From positions 124,001 through 188,000 of the forward strand of contig JBCBJV010000004.1 of assembly GCA_038522945.1 (NCBI GenBank): a stretch of DNA of 64,000 bases, in the 5' to 3' direction. How positions within the stretch are numbered: position 1 is the stretch's first letter; each line of letters starts with the position of its first letter. The notes under the pieces are model-generated. The model did no database searches. It had not been told where the DNA came from and saw nothing but the letters and a program-made list of their open reading frames with translations. The position numbers and the translations under genes are program-made. Shown here piece by piece: positions 34,845 to 43,023 of the stretch. The stretch is from MED-G105 sp038522945 (GTDB lineage Bacteria > Pseudomonadota > Alphaproteobacteria > Caulobacterales > Parvularculaceae).

Positions 34845-35614
34845 GGGGAATTGCTTTTCAGATGGCCTATTGGCTGACATCCGTCTTTTTCGCACTGACT
34901 TCGGTGCCGCTCCTTTTCCTGCCCACGCGCAAGCCCATGATGAGCTGGATCCAGGGATACACCCGCGCGATGGTCTTTTGGTTGAAGATCATTGCAGGCG
35001 TCAAAGTGGAGGTTCGCGGTCGCGACAAAGTCCCAGATGGCCCATCGATCATCGCGGCCAAGCACCAAAGCTGGGGGGACGGCATTATCATGTTCTCGCA
35101 GTTCTACGATTTGGCGTTTGTCACCGGCGACCATCTTGAAAAGATGCCGTTGCTCGGACGCATCTTAAGAAAGATGGGTGCGATCGTGGTCAACAATTGT
35201 GGAGGGGCCGTCGCCCGCACACGACTTGTCGACACCGAATTGAAACAGGCGGCAAGCGAAGACCGACGTATTTTGATATATCCCGAAGGTCATTTGTCTC
35301 CAGCCGGACGGCGTCACCGGTATCGAAAGGGCGTGTTTCACATGTACAAATCATATGGGCGCCCGGTGGTTCCGGTCGCCACCAACCTTGGTCTGTTTTG
35401 GCCGCAGCAAAGCTGGAACTTGAAACCTGGTGTTGCCGTTATTGAGTTTTTGGACCCAATCGAACCGGGCATGCAAAAGGATGCATTTATGGCGCACCTG
35501 GAAGAGGCGATCGAAACGAGGTCCCTTGAACTCCTGGGCGACCAACGCAGCGACCTGGAAGATCCCATGCCGATTAGTGCAGAAGCACCTATTTCCAAGG
35601 GAGTTGCGGCGTGA
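34841..35614 (+). CDS. plsC: 1-acylglycerol-3-phosphate acyltransferase (PlsC family)
   Basis: Membrane-associated acyltransferase of 257 residues that adds the second acyl chain to lysophosphatidate or a related lysolipid. It has an N-terminal hydrophobic anchor and the catalytic H-X4-D motif His75-Asp80 (KHQSWGD). Motif III, normally EGTR, reads EGHLSPAGRR here, an odd variant in the phosphate-binding region. The start is GTG overlapping the TetR stop, and the stop overlaps the MFS start. It may act on lysolipids delivered by the next protein rather than in bulk lipid synthesis. Confidence 0.87.
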   Translation: MRGIAFQMAYWLTSVFFALTSVPLLFLPTRKPMMSWIQGYTRAMVFWLKIIAGVKVEVRGRDKVPDGPSIIAAKHQSWGDGIIMFSQFYDLAFVTGDHLEKMPLLGRILRKMGAIVVNNCGGAVARTRLVDTELKQAASEDRRILIYPEGHLSPAGRRHRYRKGVFHMYKSYGRPVVPVATNLGLFWPQQSWNLKPGVAVIEFLDPIEPGMQKDAFMAHLEEAIETRSLELLGDQRSDLEDPMPISAEAPISKGVAA

Positions 35615-36978
35615 GCGAATCAACCAAAACACCACTTTTTTTCCAAAGTCGTTTCTGGCCGATGTGGGTTGCTCTCTCTTTTGGGACGTTTGCGGACAAT
35701 GTGCTGCGCCAGGCCCTGATGATTGCCGTTACCTTCGGTGCTTTGTCAGTTCCCGGATTTTCAAATGCCGACAATGCCTTACCCTGGATAGGCATGCTTC
35801 TACCTCTGGGAATCCTGTCTTTTTCATTTCTGGCCGGTCAGCTGGCGGAAAAATTCGAAACCGCAACCATGTTCCGGCGCACGAAAGTCACCGAACTTGC
35901 CCTGATGGCACTAGCCGCAACTGGCTTCGCGTTTGGTTCCGGGCCGATCGCAATCCTCGCGCTCTTTTTGATGGGAGTACAATCTGCTTTTTTTGCCCCT
36001 GTCCGCGTGGCGGCAATGCCAAAATATCTGTCAACGGAAGAACTTGTTCGCGGCAATGGTCTGTGTAACGCCGGCCTCTTCACCTTCATTCTACTTGGCT
36101 ATGGCGTTGGTGGTGGGCTCATTGCAATCAAAAATGGCGGATTCTATGTCGGCCTCGTCCTTGTCTCCGCTGCTCTTATCGGCTGGCTTGCAGCTTTGAG
36201 GGCCGAACCTCGCCCCGCCACCCACGCCGACCTGAAAATCGACTGGAACCCGGTCTCGCAGCTGGGCAATATGTACAAGTATGTCACGAAGGCCCCTGGC
36301 GTCTTACCGCCCCTTTTAGGCGTGGGCGTCTTCTTTTTCCTGACAACTGCGGTGACCGTCGTTCTTCCTCTATTTACTCGCGATACCCTCGGGGGCGGGC
36401 CAGGCGTTGCCACCGCACTCAATGGACTTTTTGCCGTAGGCGCTGCCATTGGGGCGATTGCAGCGGCCAGTCTCGCAAAAGGCAGGTCTGGGCTGGGTTA
36501 CTCGACCCTTGGCATCGCTGTCGCGGGCGTACTGACTATTATGGTTTGTTTCATCACCCCCCTCTTGGTCGATAAGTCCTCAAATCCGCTGACTATTGGT
36601 TCATTGTTCTCCACCCCCGGCGGCTGGATTATCGCGCTCACTTTCGTTGCGAGCGCAGCCTTCATGGGCCTTTACATCGCCCCGCTCCAGGCGGCGATCC
36701 AACGACGGGCGCCTGACAAGGTTCGCGCGCAGATTATGGCCTCCAGTATCTTTACCAGCGCCCTTTTCGCCGTGCCGGGCTCGCTTTCAATTCGCTTCAT
36801 TACCGGATCAAACATCGACCCACGCTTTGCTTTTTTAGCAATAGGGGTCATGATGCTAGCTATCGCAGCGCTCATGATGGTTCGGCGGGAGAAGATCCCT
36901 GATGGCACCTATGACGAAATGCTGCTTCACAACAGCTTACCGCCTGGCAGCCAGAACGAAGCTGTAGGTCCGGCTTGA
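35611..36978 (+). CDS. MFS transporter, LplT/Aas-like lysophospholipid carrier
   Basis: Major-facilitator protein of 455 residues with about 12 helices. The opening RFWPMWVALSFGTFADNVLRQAL and the loop MPKYLSTEELVRGNGL resemble LplT and the transporter half of Aas-type proteins, which move lysophospholipids across the inner membrane for re-acylation. The GTG start is coupled to the plsC stop. The gene pair therefore reads as import and re-acylation of lysolipids; the substrate is not proven. Confidence 0.82.
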   Translation: MSESTKTPLFFQSRFWPMWVALSFGTFADNVLRQALMIAVTFGALSVPGFSNADNALPWIGMLLPLGILSFSFLAGQLAEKFETATMFRRTKVTELALMALAATGFAFGSGPIAILALFLMGVQSAFFAPVRVAAMPKYLSTEELVRGNGLCNAGLFTFILLGYGVGGGLIAIKNGGFYVGLVLVSAALIGWLAALRAEPRPATHADLKIDWNPVSQLGNMYKYVTKAPGVLPPLLGVGVFFFLTTAVTVVLPLFTRDTLGGGPGVATALNGLFAVGAAIGAIAAASLAKGRSGLGYSTLGIAVAGVLTIMVCFITPLLVDKSSNPLTIGSLFSTPGGWIIALTFVASAAFMGLYIAPLQAAIQRRAPDKVRAQIMASSIFTSALFAVPGSLSIRFITGSNIDPRFAFLAIGVMMLAIAALMMVRREKIPDGTYDEMLLHNSLPPGSQNEAVGPA

Positions 36979-36990
36979 AGGGGATACACC

Positions 36991-37962
36991 GTGAAAGTCT
37001 TGCTGACAGGCGCGGCAGGGTTCATTGGCAACCACCTAGCGTACCGACTGACAAAAGATGGTTTCGACGTCGTCGGCGCGGATAATGTTAATGCATATTA
37101 CTCTGTGGCCCTGAAACGCGCTCGGTTAGCGCGGCTTTCGGCCGATCCGAGGTTCTCATTCCACGAAATCGATGTGGCCGATGAAACCGCATTCGATGCA
37201 TTATGCCGCACGACAAAGGCGGATGTGATTATCCATCTCGCGGCGCAAGCGGGCGTGCGATACTCTCTGGAAAATCCGTTTGCTTACAACCATTCTAATC
37301 TGCGCGGACACCTTTCAGTGCTGGAAGCGGCAAGGCGGACACCACCACGCCACCTTCTCTATGCTTCCTCGTCATCGGTTTACGGTGCAAATGTGAAAAC
37401 GCCATTCTGCGAAACTGACCGCGTTGACGAACCGGTCTCTCTCTACGGGGCAACCAAAAAAGCAAACGAAGTGATGTCCACAGCTTACGGACGGCTTTTT
37501 CAATTGCCGCTAACCGGCTTTCGTTTTTTCACTGTTTATGGGCCGTGGGGACGTCCTGATATGGCCTATTGGATCTTTACGGAAAAAATGCGCAAGGGAG
37601 AGCCGATCGATGTATTCAACAATGGCGAAATGGCTCGCGACTTCACCTATGTGGACGATATCGTTGACGGACTAGTCGCTGCAATCGATCAACCACCATC
37701 GGCCGAAGACCAGTTCCACCGATTGTTTAACCTCGGCAATGACACACCCGAACCGTTGATGAAACTCATTTCATTGTTGGAAGAAAACCTCGGCGTCAAA
37801 GCAATCAAGAATTTCAAAGGTATGCAGAAAGGCGACGTCCAGCGTACCTGGGCCGACATTTCCAAGGCGCGCGGGATCCTAAGCTACAATCCCAAAACCA
37901 GCCTCGAAGAAGGCATTCGGCGTACTATTTCCTGGCGCACCTCCACGGATATGGTCTTCTGA
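36991..37962 (+). CDS. UDP-glucuronate 4-epimerase (SDR family)
   Basis: NAD-dependent nucleotide-sugar epimerase of 323 residues. The dinucleotide fold begins VLLTGAAGFIGNHLA; the catalytic Ser region is YASSSSVYGAN and the Tyr-Lys pair is in SLYGATKKANE. The stretch DNVNAYYSVALKRARL after the first beta-strand is typical of epimerases acting on UDP-glucuronate. With ugd at 38.7 kb, it would supply UDP-galacturonate for surface polymers. GTG start at 36991, 12 bases after the MFS gene. Confidence 0.85.
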   Translation: MKVLLTGAAGFIGNHLAYRLTKDGFDVVGADNVNAYYSVALKRARLARLSADPRFSFHEIDVADETAFDALCRTTKADVIIHLAAQAGVRYSLENPFAYNHSNLRGHLSVLEAARRTPPRHLLYASSSSVYGANVKTPFCETDRVDEPVSLYGATKKANEVMSTAYGRLFQLPLTGFRFFTVYGPWGRPDMAYWIFTEKMRKGEPIDVFNNGEMARDFTYVDDIVDGLVAAIDQPPSAEDQFHRLFNLGNDTPEPLMKLISLLEENLGVKAIKNFKGMQKGDVQRTWADISKARGILSYNPKTSLEEGIRRTISWRTSTDMVF

Positions 37963-38138
37963 TCAGCTTGAGTGTCCCGAATTAAGTCATCTCGCAATTG
38001 CACACTTGGCTAGCAATTTGCAGGGTGTTCCCCGAGCCTGTTGTAGAAAACTCTTTGCCCGCTAACGTCCATAATCCGTTAATCTTGTTCAGGCTCTAAT
38101 GCAGGTCGCGTTGGCGTGGAAGTTGGTGATTTGCGCGT

Positions 38139-38645
38139 ATGGGTCTGACCCTTCTCATTCTGGCGACATGCATCGTCCTTGGCGGGATCGCGGCCATGAC
38201 CGCCCATGGCCCAGTGCGCCTGCCGGAAATCCCCCGACCCCTGACGAAAGACGATCTGAAGAAGTTCTCCCCGCAAAAAACGCTGTTCATCATTGGCCCG
38301 AGTGCCGGGCATCCTGCATGCCGCCTTCAGCGACGCCTTTTGAAACCGGCGATCGCCGCGCTCATCAGCGAAGACGTGAACGTGATTGAGATTTATGGGG
38401 ACAATCCAGCGCGGCGCAATGGAGATCCAATCGACTGGCTCGATCCGTCCCTCCTCCGCCACGCAATGGACGCAGAACAAGGGTTTTTCGTCATTTACGT
38501 AGACGACCGCGGTCGGACAGTGATGCGGTCAGAAGCACCCATGGTCACCGCTGACATCCTCGAAAAAACTGGCTTGCGGGTAGAGCCATTAAACTCATCC
38601 GCAGCACAGGAATCCATCATCTTGAAGAAGCTTCGGGCCGCCTAA
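38139..38645 (+). CDS. DUF4174-like secreted or membrane-anchored protein
   Basis: Protein of 168 residues with an N-terminal hydrophobic helix (about 2-20) followed by a thioredoxin-like pattern: TLFIIGPSAGHPACRLQRRLL, NVIEIYGDN, a GFFVIYVDDRGRTVMRSE strand pair. The C-X-X-C of thioredoxins is missing. This resembles DUF4174, whose function is unknown. About 175 bases upstream contain no other gene. It is convergent with ugd. Confidence 0.65.
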   Translation: MGLTLLILATCIVLGGIAAMTAHGPVRLPEIPRPLTKDDLKKFSPQKTLFIIGPSAGHPACRLQRRLLKPAIAALISEDVNVIEIYGDNPARRNGDPIDWLDPSLLRHAMDAEQGFFVIYVDDRGRTVMRSEAPMVTADILEKTGLRVEPLNSSAAQESIILKKLRAA

Positions 38646-38698
38646 CCATCCACTCAAGTCCGCCCACGAAGTCGTGCACATTTGACTTGTAGATGCTG

Positions 38699-40003
38699 CT
38701 ACTCACGGCCGATTGAAACATAAGTAAAGCCAAGCTCGCGAACCTGAGCTGGGCGGTAAACATTCCGTAGGTCAACAAAAACCGGCGCGCTCAACAAGCC
38801 TTTGATCCGATTGAAGTCCAACGCGCGGAATTCATCCCATTCGGTCAACAGAACGGCGGCGTCAGCACCGTCCATAGCGTGATAAGGGCCATCGCAATAC
38901 TCGACACTTGAAAAATGCGGTTTGGCCTCTTCCATACCTGCGGGGTCAAATGCACGGATTTTGGCGCCGGCGTTCTGAAGCGCTGGGATCACATCAAGGG
39001 ACGGACTATCACGCATATCATCCGTATTTGGCTTAAACGTTAGACCAAGGACAGCGATTGTCTTACCACTGACCGATCCACCGCACGCAGCAATAACCCG
39101 GTCAGCCATGTCACGCTTACGACGATCGTTAATCTCAACAACTGCTTCAACAATTTTGGTTGGCGCACCAACTGTTTGCGCAGTGCGGACAAGGGCGAGC
39201 GTGTCCTTCGGAAAACACGAGCCGCCATAACCAGGCCCGGCATGGAGGAACTTCGCCCCGATCCGCCCATCAAGACCGATCCCTTTTGCCACTTCCTGAA
39301 CGTTCGCCCCGACCTTCTCGCAAAGGTCTGCCATCTCGTTGATGAACGTAATTTTTGTCGCTAAAAACGCATTGGCCGCATATTTGATCAGTTCTGATGT
39401 GGACCGGTTAGTGAAAACAATCGGCGTCTCGTTGAGGTAGAGCGGGCGATAGAGTTCGCGCATCACTTCCTGTGACCGCTCGTCTTCTGCACCAACCACA
39501 ACGCGATCAGGGCGCTTGAAGTCCTCAATCGCCGCCCCCTCGCGCAAGAACTCTGGATTGGAGACGACAGAGAAGTCCGCATCGGGACGTGTCTTGCGGA
39601 TGATCTCTGCGACCTCAGTCCCTGTACCGACGGGCACTGTCGATTTGGTCACGACAACTGTGTATCCCTCGAGGGATTTTGCGATCTCTTCAGCGGCAGC
39701 ATAGACATAGGATAGGTCTGCGAACCCGTCTCCGCGGCGAGAGGGAGTACCAACGGCGATAAAGACCGCATCAGCCCCGGGGGTCGCTGCGGCGAGATCG
39801 GTAGTAAAAGAAAGTCGTCCGGCTTTGACGTTTTCAGCAACCAGCGCGTCAAGACCTGGCTCAAAAATCGGGATCTCGCCGCGCTCCAGCCGTTCGATTT
39901 TTGATGCATCTTTGTCGACACAAATCACATCATGGCCGAAGTCCGCAAAACAAGCACCGGAGACAAGACCGACATAACCGGTTCCGACGATAGCTACTTT
40001 CAT
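38699..40003 (-). CDS. ugd: UDP-glucose 6-dehydrogenase
   Basis: Oxidises UDP-glucose twice to UDP-glucuronate with NAD; 434 residues. It has the Rossmann start VAIVGTGYVGLVSGACFA, the substrate loop SNPEFLREGAAI, the catalytic Cys in GYGGSCFPKDT and the C-terminal LGLTFKPNTDDMRDSPS. The ATG at 40003 has AAAGGACC upstream; a TTG nine bases earlier is less likely. It provides the substrate of the epimerase at 36991-37962. Confidence 0.97.
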   Translation of the reverse strand: MKVAIVGTGYVGLVSGACFADFGHDVICVDKDASKIERLERGEIPIFEPGLDALVAENVKAGRLSFTTDLAAATPGADAVFIAVGTPSRRGDGFADLSYVYAAAEEIAKSLEGYTVVVTKSTVPVGTGTEVAEIIRKTRPDADFSVVSNPEFLREGAAIEDFKRPDRVVVGAEDERSQEVMRELYRPLYLNETPIVFTNRSTSELIKYAANAFLATKITFINEMADLCEKVGANVQEVAKGIGLDGRIGAKFLHAGPGYGGSCFPKDTLALVRTAQTVGAPTKIVEAVVEINDRRKRDMADRVIAACGGSVSGKTIAVLGLTFKPNTDDMRDSPSLDVIPALQNAGAKIRAFDPAGMEEAKPHFSSVEYCDGPYHAMDGADAAVLLTEWDEFRALDFNRIKGLLSAPVFVDLRNVYRPAQVRELGFTYVSIGRE

Positions 40004-40062
40004 AAGACGCAAGGTCCTTTGCTGAACGCGAGGGCTTGTGCCTTTAGCACTTTGCCCTCGAT

Positions 40063-40096
40063 CAAATAAAAAAAGACCTGCTTACTTCGGCAGGTA
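40063..40096 (-). terminator. Factor-independent terminator after the sugar-phosphate transferase gene
   Basis: Read on the minus strand: ACCTGC (40095-40090), a loop of eight bases, GCAGGT (40081-40076), then a run of T residues. It follows the stop of the gene at 40130 and separates it from ugd. Confidence 0.75.
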
Positions 40097-40129
40097 TCCA
40101 ATGAAAAGGCGGCGATAGCCGATCACCCG

Positions 40130-41587
40130 TTAGTGGGCGTTTTTCGGGAAAAGCACGGCTGCGACCGTCAAGATCAGGATCTTGAAGTCGAACCACAGAG
40201 ACCAATTGTCAATATACTCAAGATCGTATTTGACACGGTTTTCCATTTGCTCGGTTTCACTCGTCTCCCCGCGGAACCCGTTGACCTGGGCCCAACCGGT
40301 AATCCCTGGCTTTACATTATGCCGACCGGAATAGTTCGCGATTTCTCGCGCATACTCGTGGTTATGGGCAAGGGCGTGAGGGCGTGGGCCTACCAGTGAC
40401 ATCTCACCCCGCAGCACATTCAATAACTGCGGCAACTCATCAAGGCTCCATTTCCGCAGGAAGCCGCCGACTGCGGTGACCCGAGCATCGTTCTTCTGAG
40501 CCTGACGGACCATAGCCCCATCTTCTGCAACGGTCATTGTCCGAAACTTGTAAATTCGGAACACGCGATTGTTAAAGCCATGGCGCTTTTGGGTGAACAG
40601 GATAGGACCGCCTCCCTGGATAACCAAAGCCAAAGCACAGGCGGCGAGAATTGGCAGCGCAACAACAAACAGAATGGTGCCGAGGATGCGATCCTCCAAG
40701 GTCTTAATGACGCCGCCCCAGCCTTCTAGTGGGCGACGATAAAGCGAAAGCGCTGGCGCGCCGGCGACCCGAAGAATTTCGCCGCCCTGATGGTCGATCC
40801 ATTGCTGGCCCGGCAAGATGGAAATACTCACCGGCAATGTTGCAAGACGGTTCACCAGGATCTTCATGTCTTCCCTATTAGCCTCTGGCAACGAAACGAC
40901 GATGTCGTCAATGCACCCGGCCCGCGCCGCGGTCTCAAGCGCGGCAATGTTGCCTGTGATCGGGAGTGCATGGCTGTTTTCTGGACGAGCTGCGCCTTGC
41001 GTAAAGATCCCGACGAAGGACACGGCGAGATCTGATTGTTCCGCCTGTTGAATAAATGCATTTGAGGCCCCATTCGCACCAACAATAGCGATTCGTCTGC
41101 TGAAGACCCCACCTTCCCGAACGGCGCGTCGCAGATAGGCTGCTGCTAGGACACGGGAGATCGTCAAGGAAAAGACCGTCGTTGCGGTCCAGGTGAACAG
41201 CCAAATCCGTGAGAATTCCTCGGAGACTTTGAGTGCGAAACCGAAGGCGATAAGGCCGAGAATAACAAGCGACCACCGGGCAATGATCGCCCTTAAGGAC
41301 CGGCTCGAGGAAATCAGCCTTTCAAACTCATAATAGCCATCACGGCGCAATAGAGCCGTTAACGCCGTCGCACCGATTATGCCGGCAGTTGCGTACTGCT
41401 GGAAATCGAAATTCACGATCAGGACTTCGATGTGGTAGTAGTAGGCAACGCCGATCGAGGCAGCGGTGATGAGTAGAAAATCGAAGAATTGGATCAGGTC
41501 GCCATAAAGGGCTCGCGCCACCGGTTGCCGCTGGCTTGTGTTGGGTGCTGATGACACGCCACCAGCGAACTCTGATACCTGACTCAA
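40130..41587 (-). CDS. Undecaprenyl-phosphate sugar phosphotransferase (polyprenyl glycosylphosphotransferase)
   Basis: Starts polysaccharide repeat-unit synthesis by placing a sugar-1-phosphate on undecaprenyl phosphate. The protein has 485 residues: four N-terminal helices, a cytoplasmic nucleotide-binding-like domain (IAIVGANGASNAFI) and the C-terminal catalytic domain after a fifth helix (about 290-312), with RIYKFRTM, SLDELPQLLNVLRGEMSLVGPRP and KPGITGWAQVNG. This is the WcaJ/HfsE/PssY type; the sugar, often glucose, is not certain. The start is TTG at 41587, supported by GGAGG six bases upstream. Confidence 0.92.
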   Translation of the reverse strand: MSQVSEFAGGVSSAPNTSQRQPVARALYGDLIQFFDFLLITAASIGVAYYYHIEVLIVNFDFQQYATAGIIGATALTALLRRDGYYEFERLISSSRSLRAIIARWSLVILGLIAFGFALKVSEEFSRIWLFTWTATTVFSLTISRVLAAAYLRRAVREGGVFSRRIAIVGANGASNAFIQQAEQSDLAVSFVGIFTQGAARPENSHALPITGNIAALETAARAGCIDDIVVSLPEANREDMKILVNRLATLPVSISILPGQQWIDHQGGEILRVAGAPALSLYRRPLEGWGGVIKTLEDRILGTILFVVALPILAACALALVIQGGGPILFTQKRHGFNNRVFRIYKFRTMTVAEDGAMVRQAQKNDARVTAVGGFLRKWSLDELPQLLNVLRGEMSLVGPRPHALAHNHEYAREIANYSGRHNVKPGITGWAQVNGFRGETSETEQMENRVKYDLEYIDNWSLWFDFKILILTVAAVLFPKNAH

Positions 41588-41797
41588 CTCAACCTCCGTA
41601 CCCCGCGTTCTCCCCCGATATCGCTGAGCATGGGTATATCATACGCCTCGGAGGAATTCGACATTAATGACGCGCTGCAACCAAAATTTACGACCGTTCA
41701 GGCAAGAACCAGTTGTTCGTCATAGACAGAAGGCGTTAATATTTCTTTTAGGTTAATCTTGGGACAGAGTTCTACTAAAGCGTCGCCGGGGGCGTAC

Positions 41798-42022
41798 ATG
41801 AGTAAACAGTTTCAGACGTTTTACGTGAGTTGGCGGGACGCCCTTTCAAAACCATTCGGCCTTTTTGCTAATGAGGCGAGTTATGGCAGAGCCGCCGCCG
41901 ATGCTCTTGAACAAAAACTGAACCAATTGGCTGAGGAAGGTTGGATCGTCGATCGGATTATACCTTGCAGCGGAATCGTGCCCAAGCAGAACGCGGCGTT
42001 CACAATCATCGCATTCAAATAG
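41798..42022 (+). CDS. Small DUF4177-like protein
   Basis: Protein of 74 residues. LEQKLNQLAEEGWIVDRIIP followed by a beta-strand (AFTIIAFK) is the pattern of DUF4177 and related small proteins of unknown function. The ATG at 41798 follows GGGGGCG; an in-frame TTG at 41759 would add 13 residues and is less likely. It diverges from the sugar-phosphate transferase gene, with about 210 bases between them. Confidence 0.6.
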   Translation: MSKQFQTFYVSWRDALSKPFGLFANEASYGRAAADALEQKLNQLAEEGWIVDRIIPCSGIVPKQNAAFTIIAFK

Positions 42023-42211
42023 TTTCCACCTGATTCCATCCAATTTCAGCGCAAACATTTTCGACGATGACCTGACGCCGCTCTGCCTTAGCCTATTCCT
42101 CGCTTGCATAGGCCTCCTAACCTAACCTCGCCTCGCTTTTCCTCCGCCCCTTGCTCACAATAGTGATTTGACCGACACCTCGTCTTTCTGATTTGACCCA
42201 GAGGATCTTCA

Positions 42212-43018
42212 ATGGACGATGCAATGACAAAACACCTTCTCACCGAAATGCGCACGCTTGCCTATCTGGCGGGCATTAAGGCGATGGAGATTTACCAGAC
42301 CGACTTCAGCGTTGAAGGCAAAGCAGATGCATCGCCAGTCACCGAAGCGGATCGTCTTGGTGAGGAAATCATTCTCGCTGGATTGACCAAGACCTTCCCG
42401 GAGATCCCAGTCCTCGCAGAAGAGGCAGCGTCAGAGGGAAAAATCCCCACATTAGGCGAGCGTTTTTTCCTCGTTGACCCCCTCGATGGGACAAAAGAGT
42501 TCATCAATAAGACAGGCGAGTTCACGGTAAATATTGGGCTCATCGAGAATGGTGCGCCCGTGATGGGAGTGGTTTACGCGCCTGCGCTCGGCAAACTCTA
42601 TGAGGGAGCCGCCGGTTATGGGGCTCTCCTTTATGAACTTGGCGGAGATGCGGGTCTGAATGAAAGCAATAAAAAACAGATCAAAACCCGGTCTGCGCCA
42701 GAAGCAGGTCTTACGGCAGTCGCCAGCCGGAGCCATCGTTCGGCAGAAACCGACGCATTTCTCGAAACCCTGAATGTGACCGACTTTGCCGCTGCCGGCT
42801 CGTCATTGAAATTCTGCTTAATCGCGGAAGGCCAAGCGGATGTTTACCCGCGGCTCGGGCGTACGATGGAGTGGGACACGGGTGCGGGCCAAGCTGTCCT
42901 TGAGGCTGCCGGCGGCGCGGTCTTCGATCACGAGACAGGGGAACCGCTGAGATACGGCAAAGAAAGCCGCGGCTATGATAATCCTCACTTCATCGCTTGG
43001 GGCAAAGCGACCGCCTGA
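42212..43018 (+). CDS. cysQ: 3'(2'),5'-bisphosphate nucleotidase
   Basis: Removes the 3'-phosphate from PAP and PAPS in sulfur metabolism; 268 residues. It has the metal-site motifs of the inositol-monophosphatase superfamily: LAEEAAS with the Glu, VDPLDGTKEFIN and, near the C terminus, MEWDTGAGQAVLEAAGG. KEFI after the DGT loop is typical of CysQ rather than of inositol monophosphatase. The start has GAGGATC upstream. It is convergent with the next gene, six bases apart. Confidence 0.94.
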   Translation: MDDAMTKHLLTEMRTLAYLAGIKAMEIYQTDFSVEGKADASPVTEADRLGEEIILAGLTKTFPEIPVLAEEAASEGKIPTLGERFFLVDPLDGTKEFINKTGEFTVNIGLIENGAPVMGVVYAPALGKLYEGAAGYGALLYELGGDAGLNESNKKQIKTRSAPEAGLTAVASRSHRSAETDAFLETLNVTDFAAAGSSLKFCLIAEGQADVYPRLGRTMEWDTGAGQAVLEAAGGAVFDHETGEPLRYGKESRGYDNPHFIAWGKATA

Positions 43019-43023
43019 TCCGC

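Noticed and set aside
41733..41757. CtrA site upstream of the DUF4177-like gene
   Set aside because: The two TTAA elements are 13 bases apart; CtrA needs seven.
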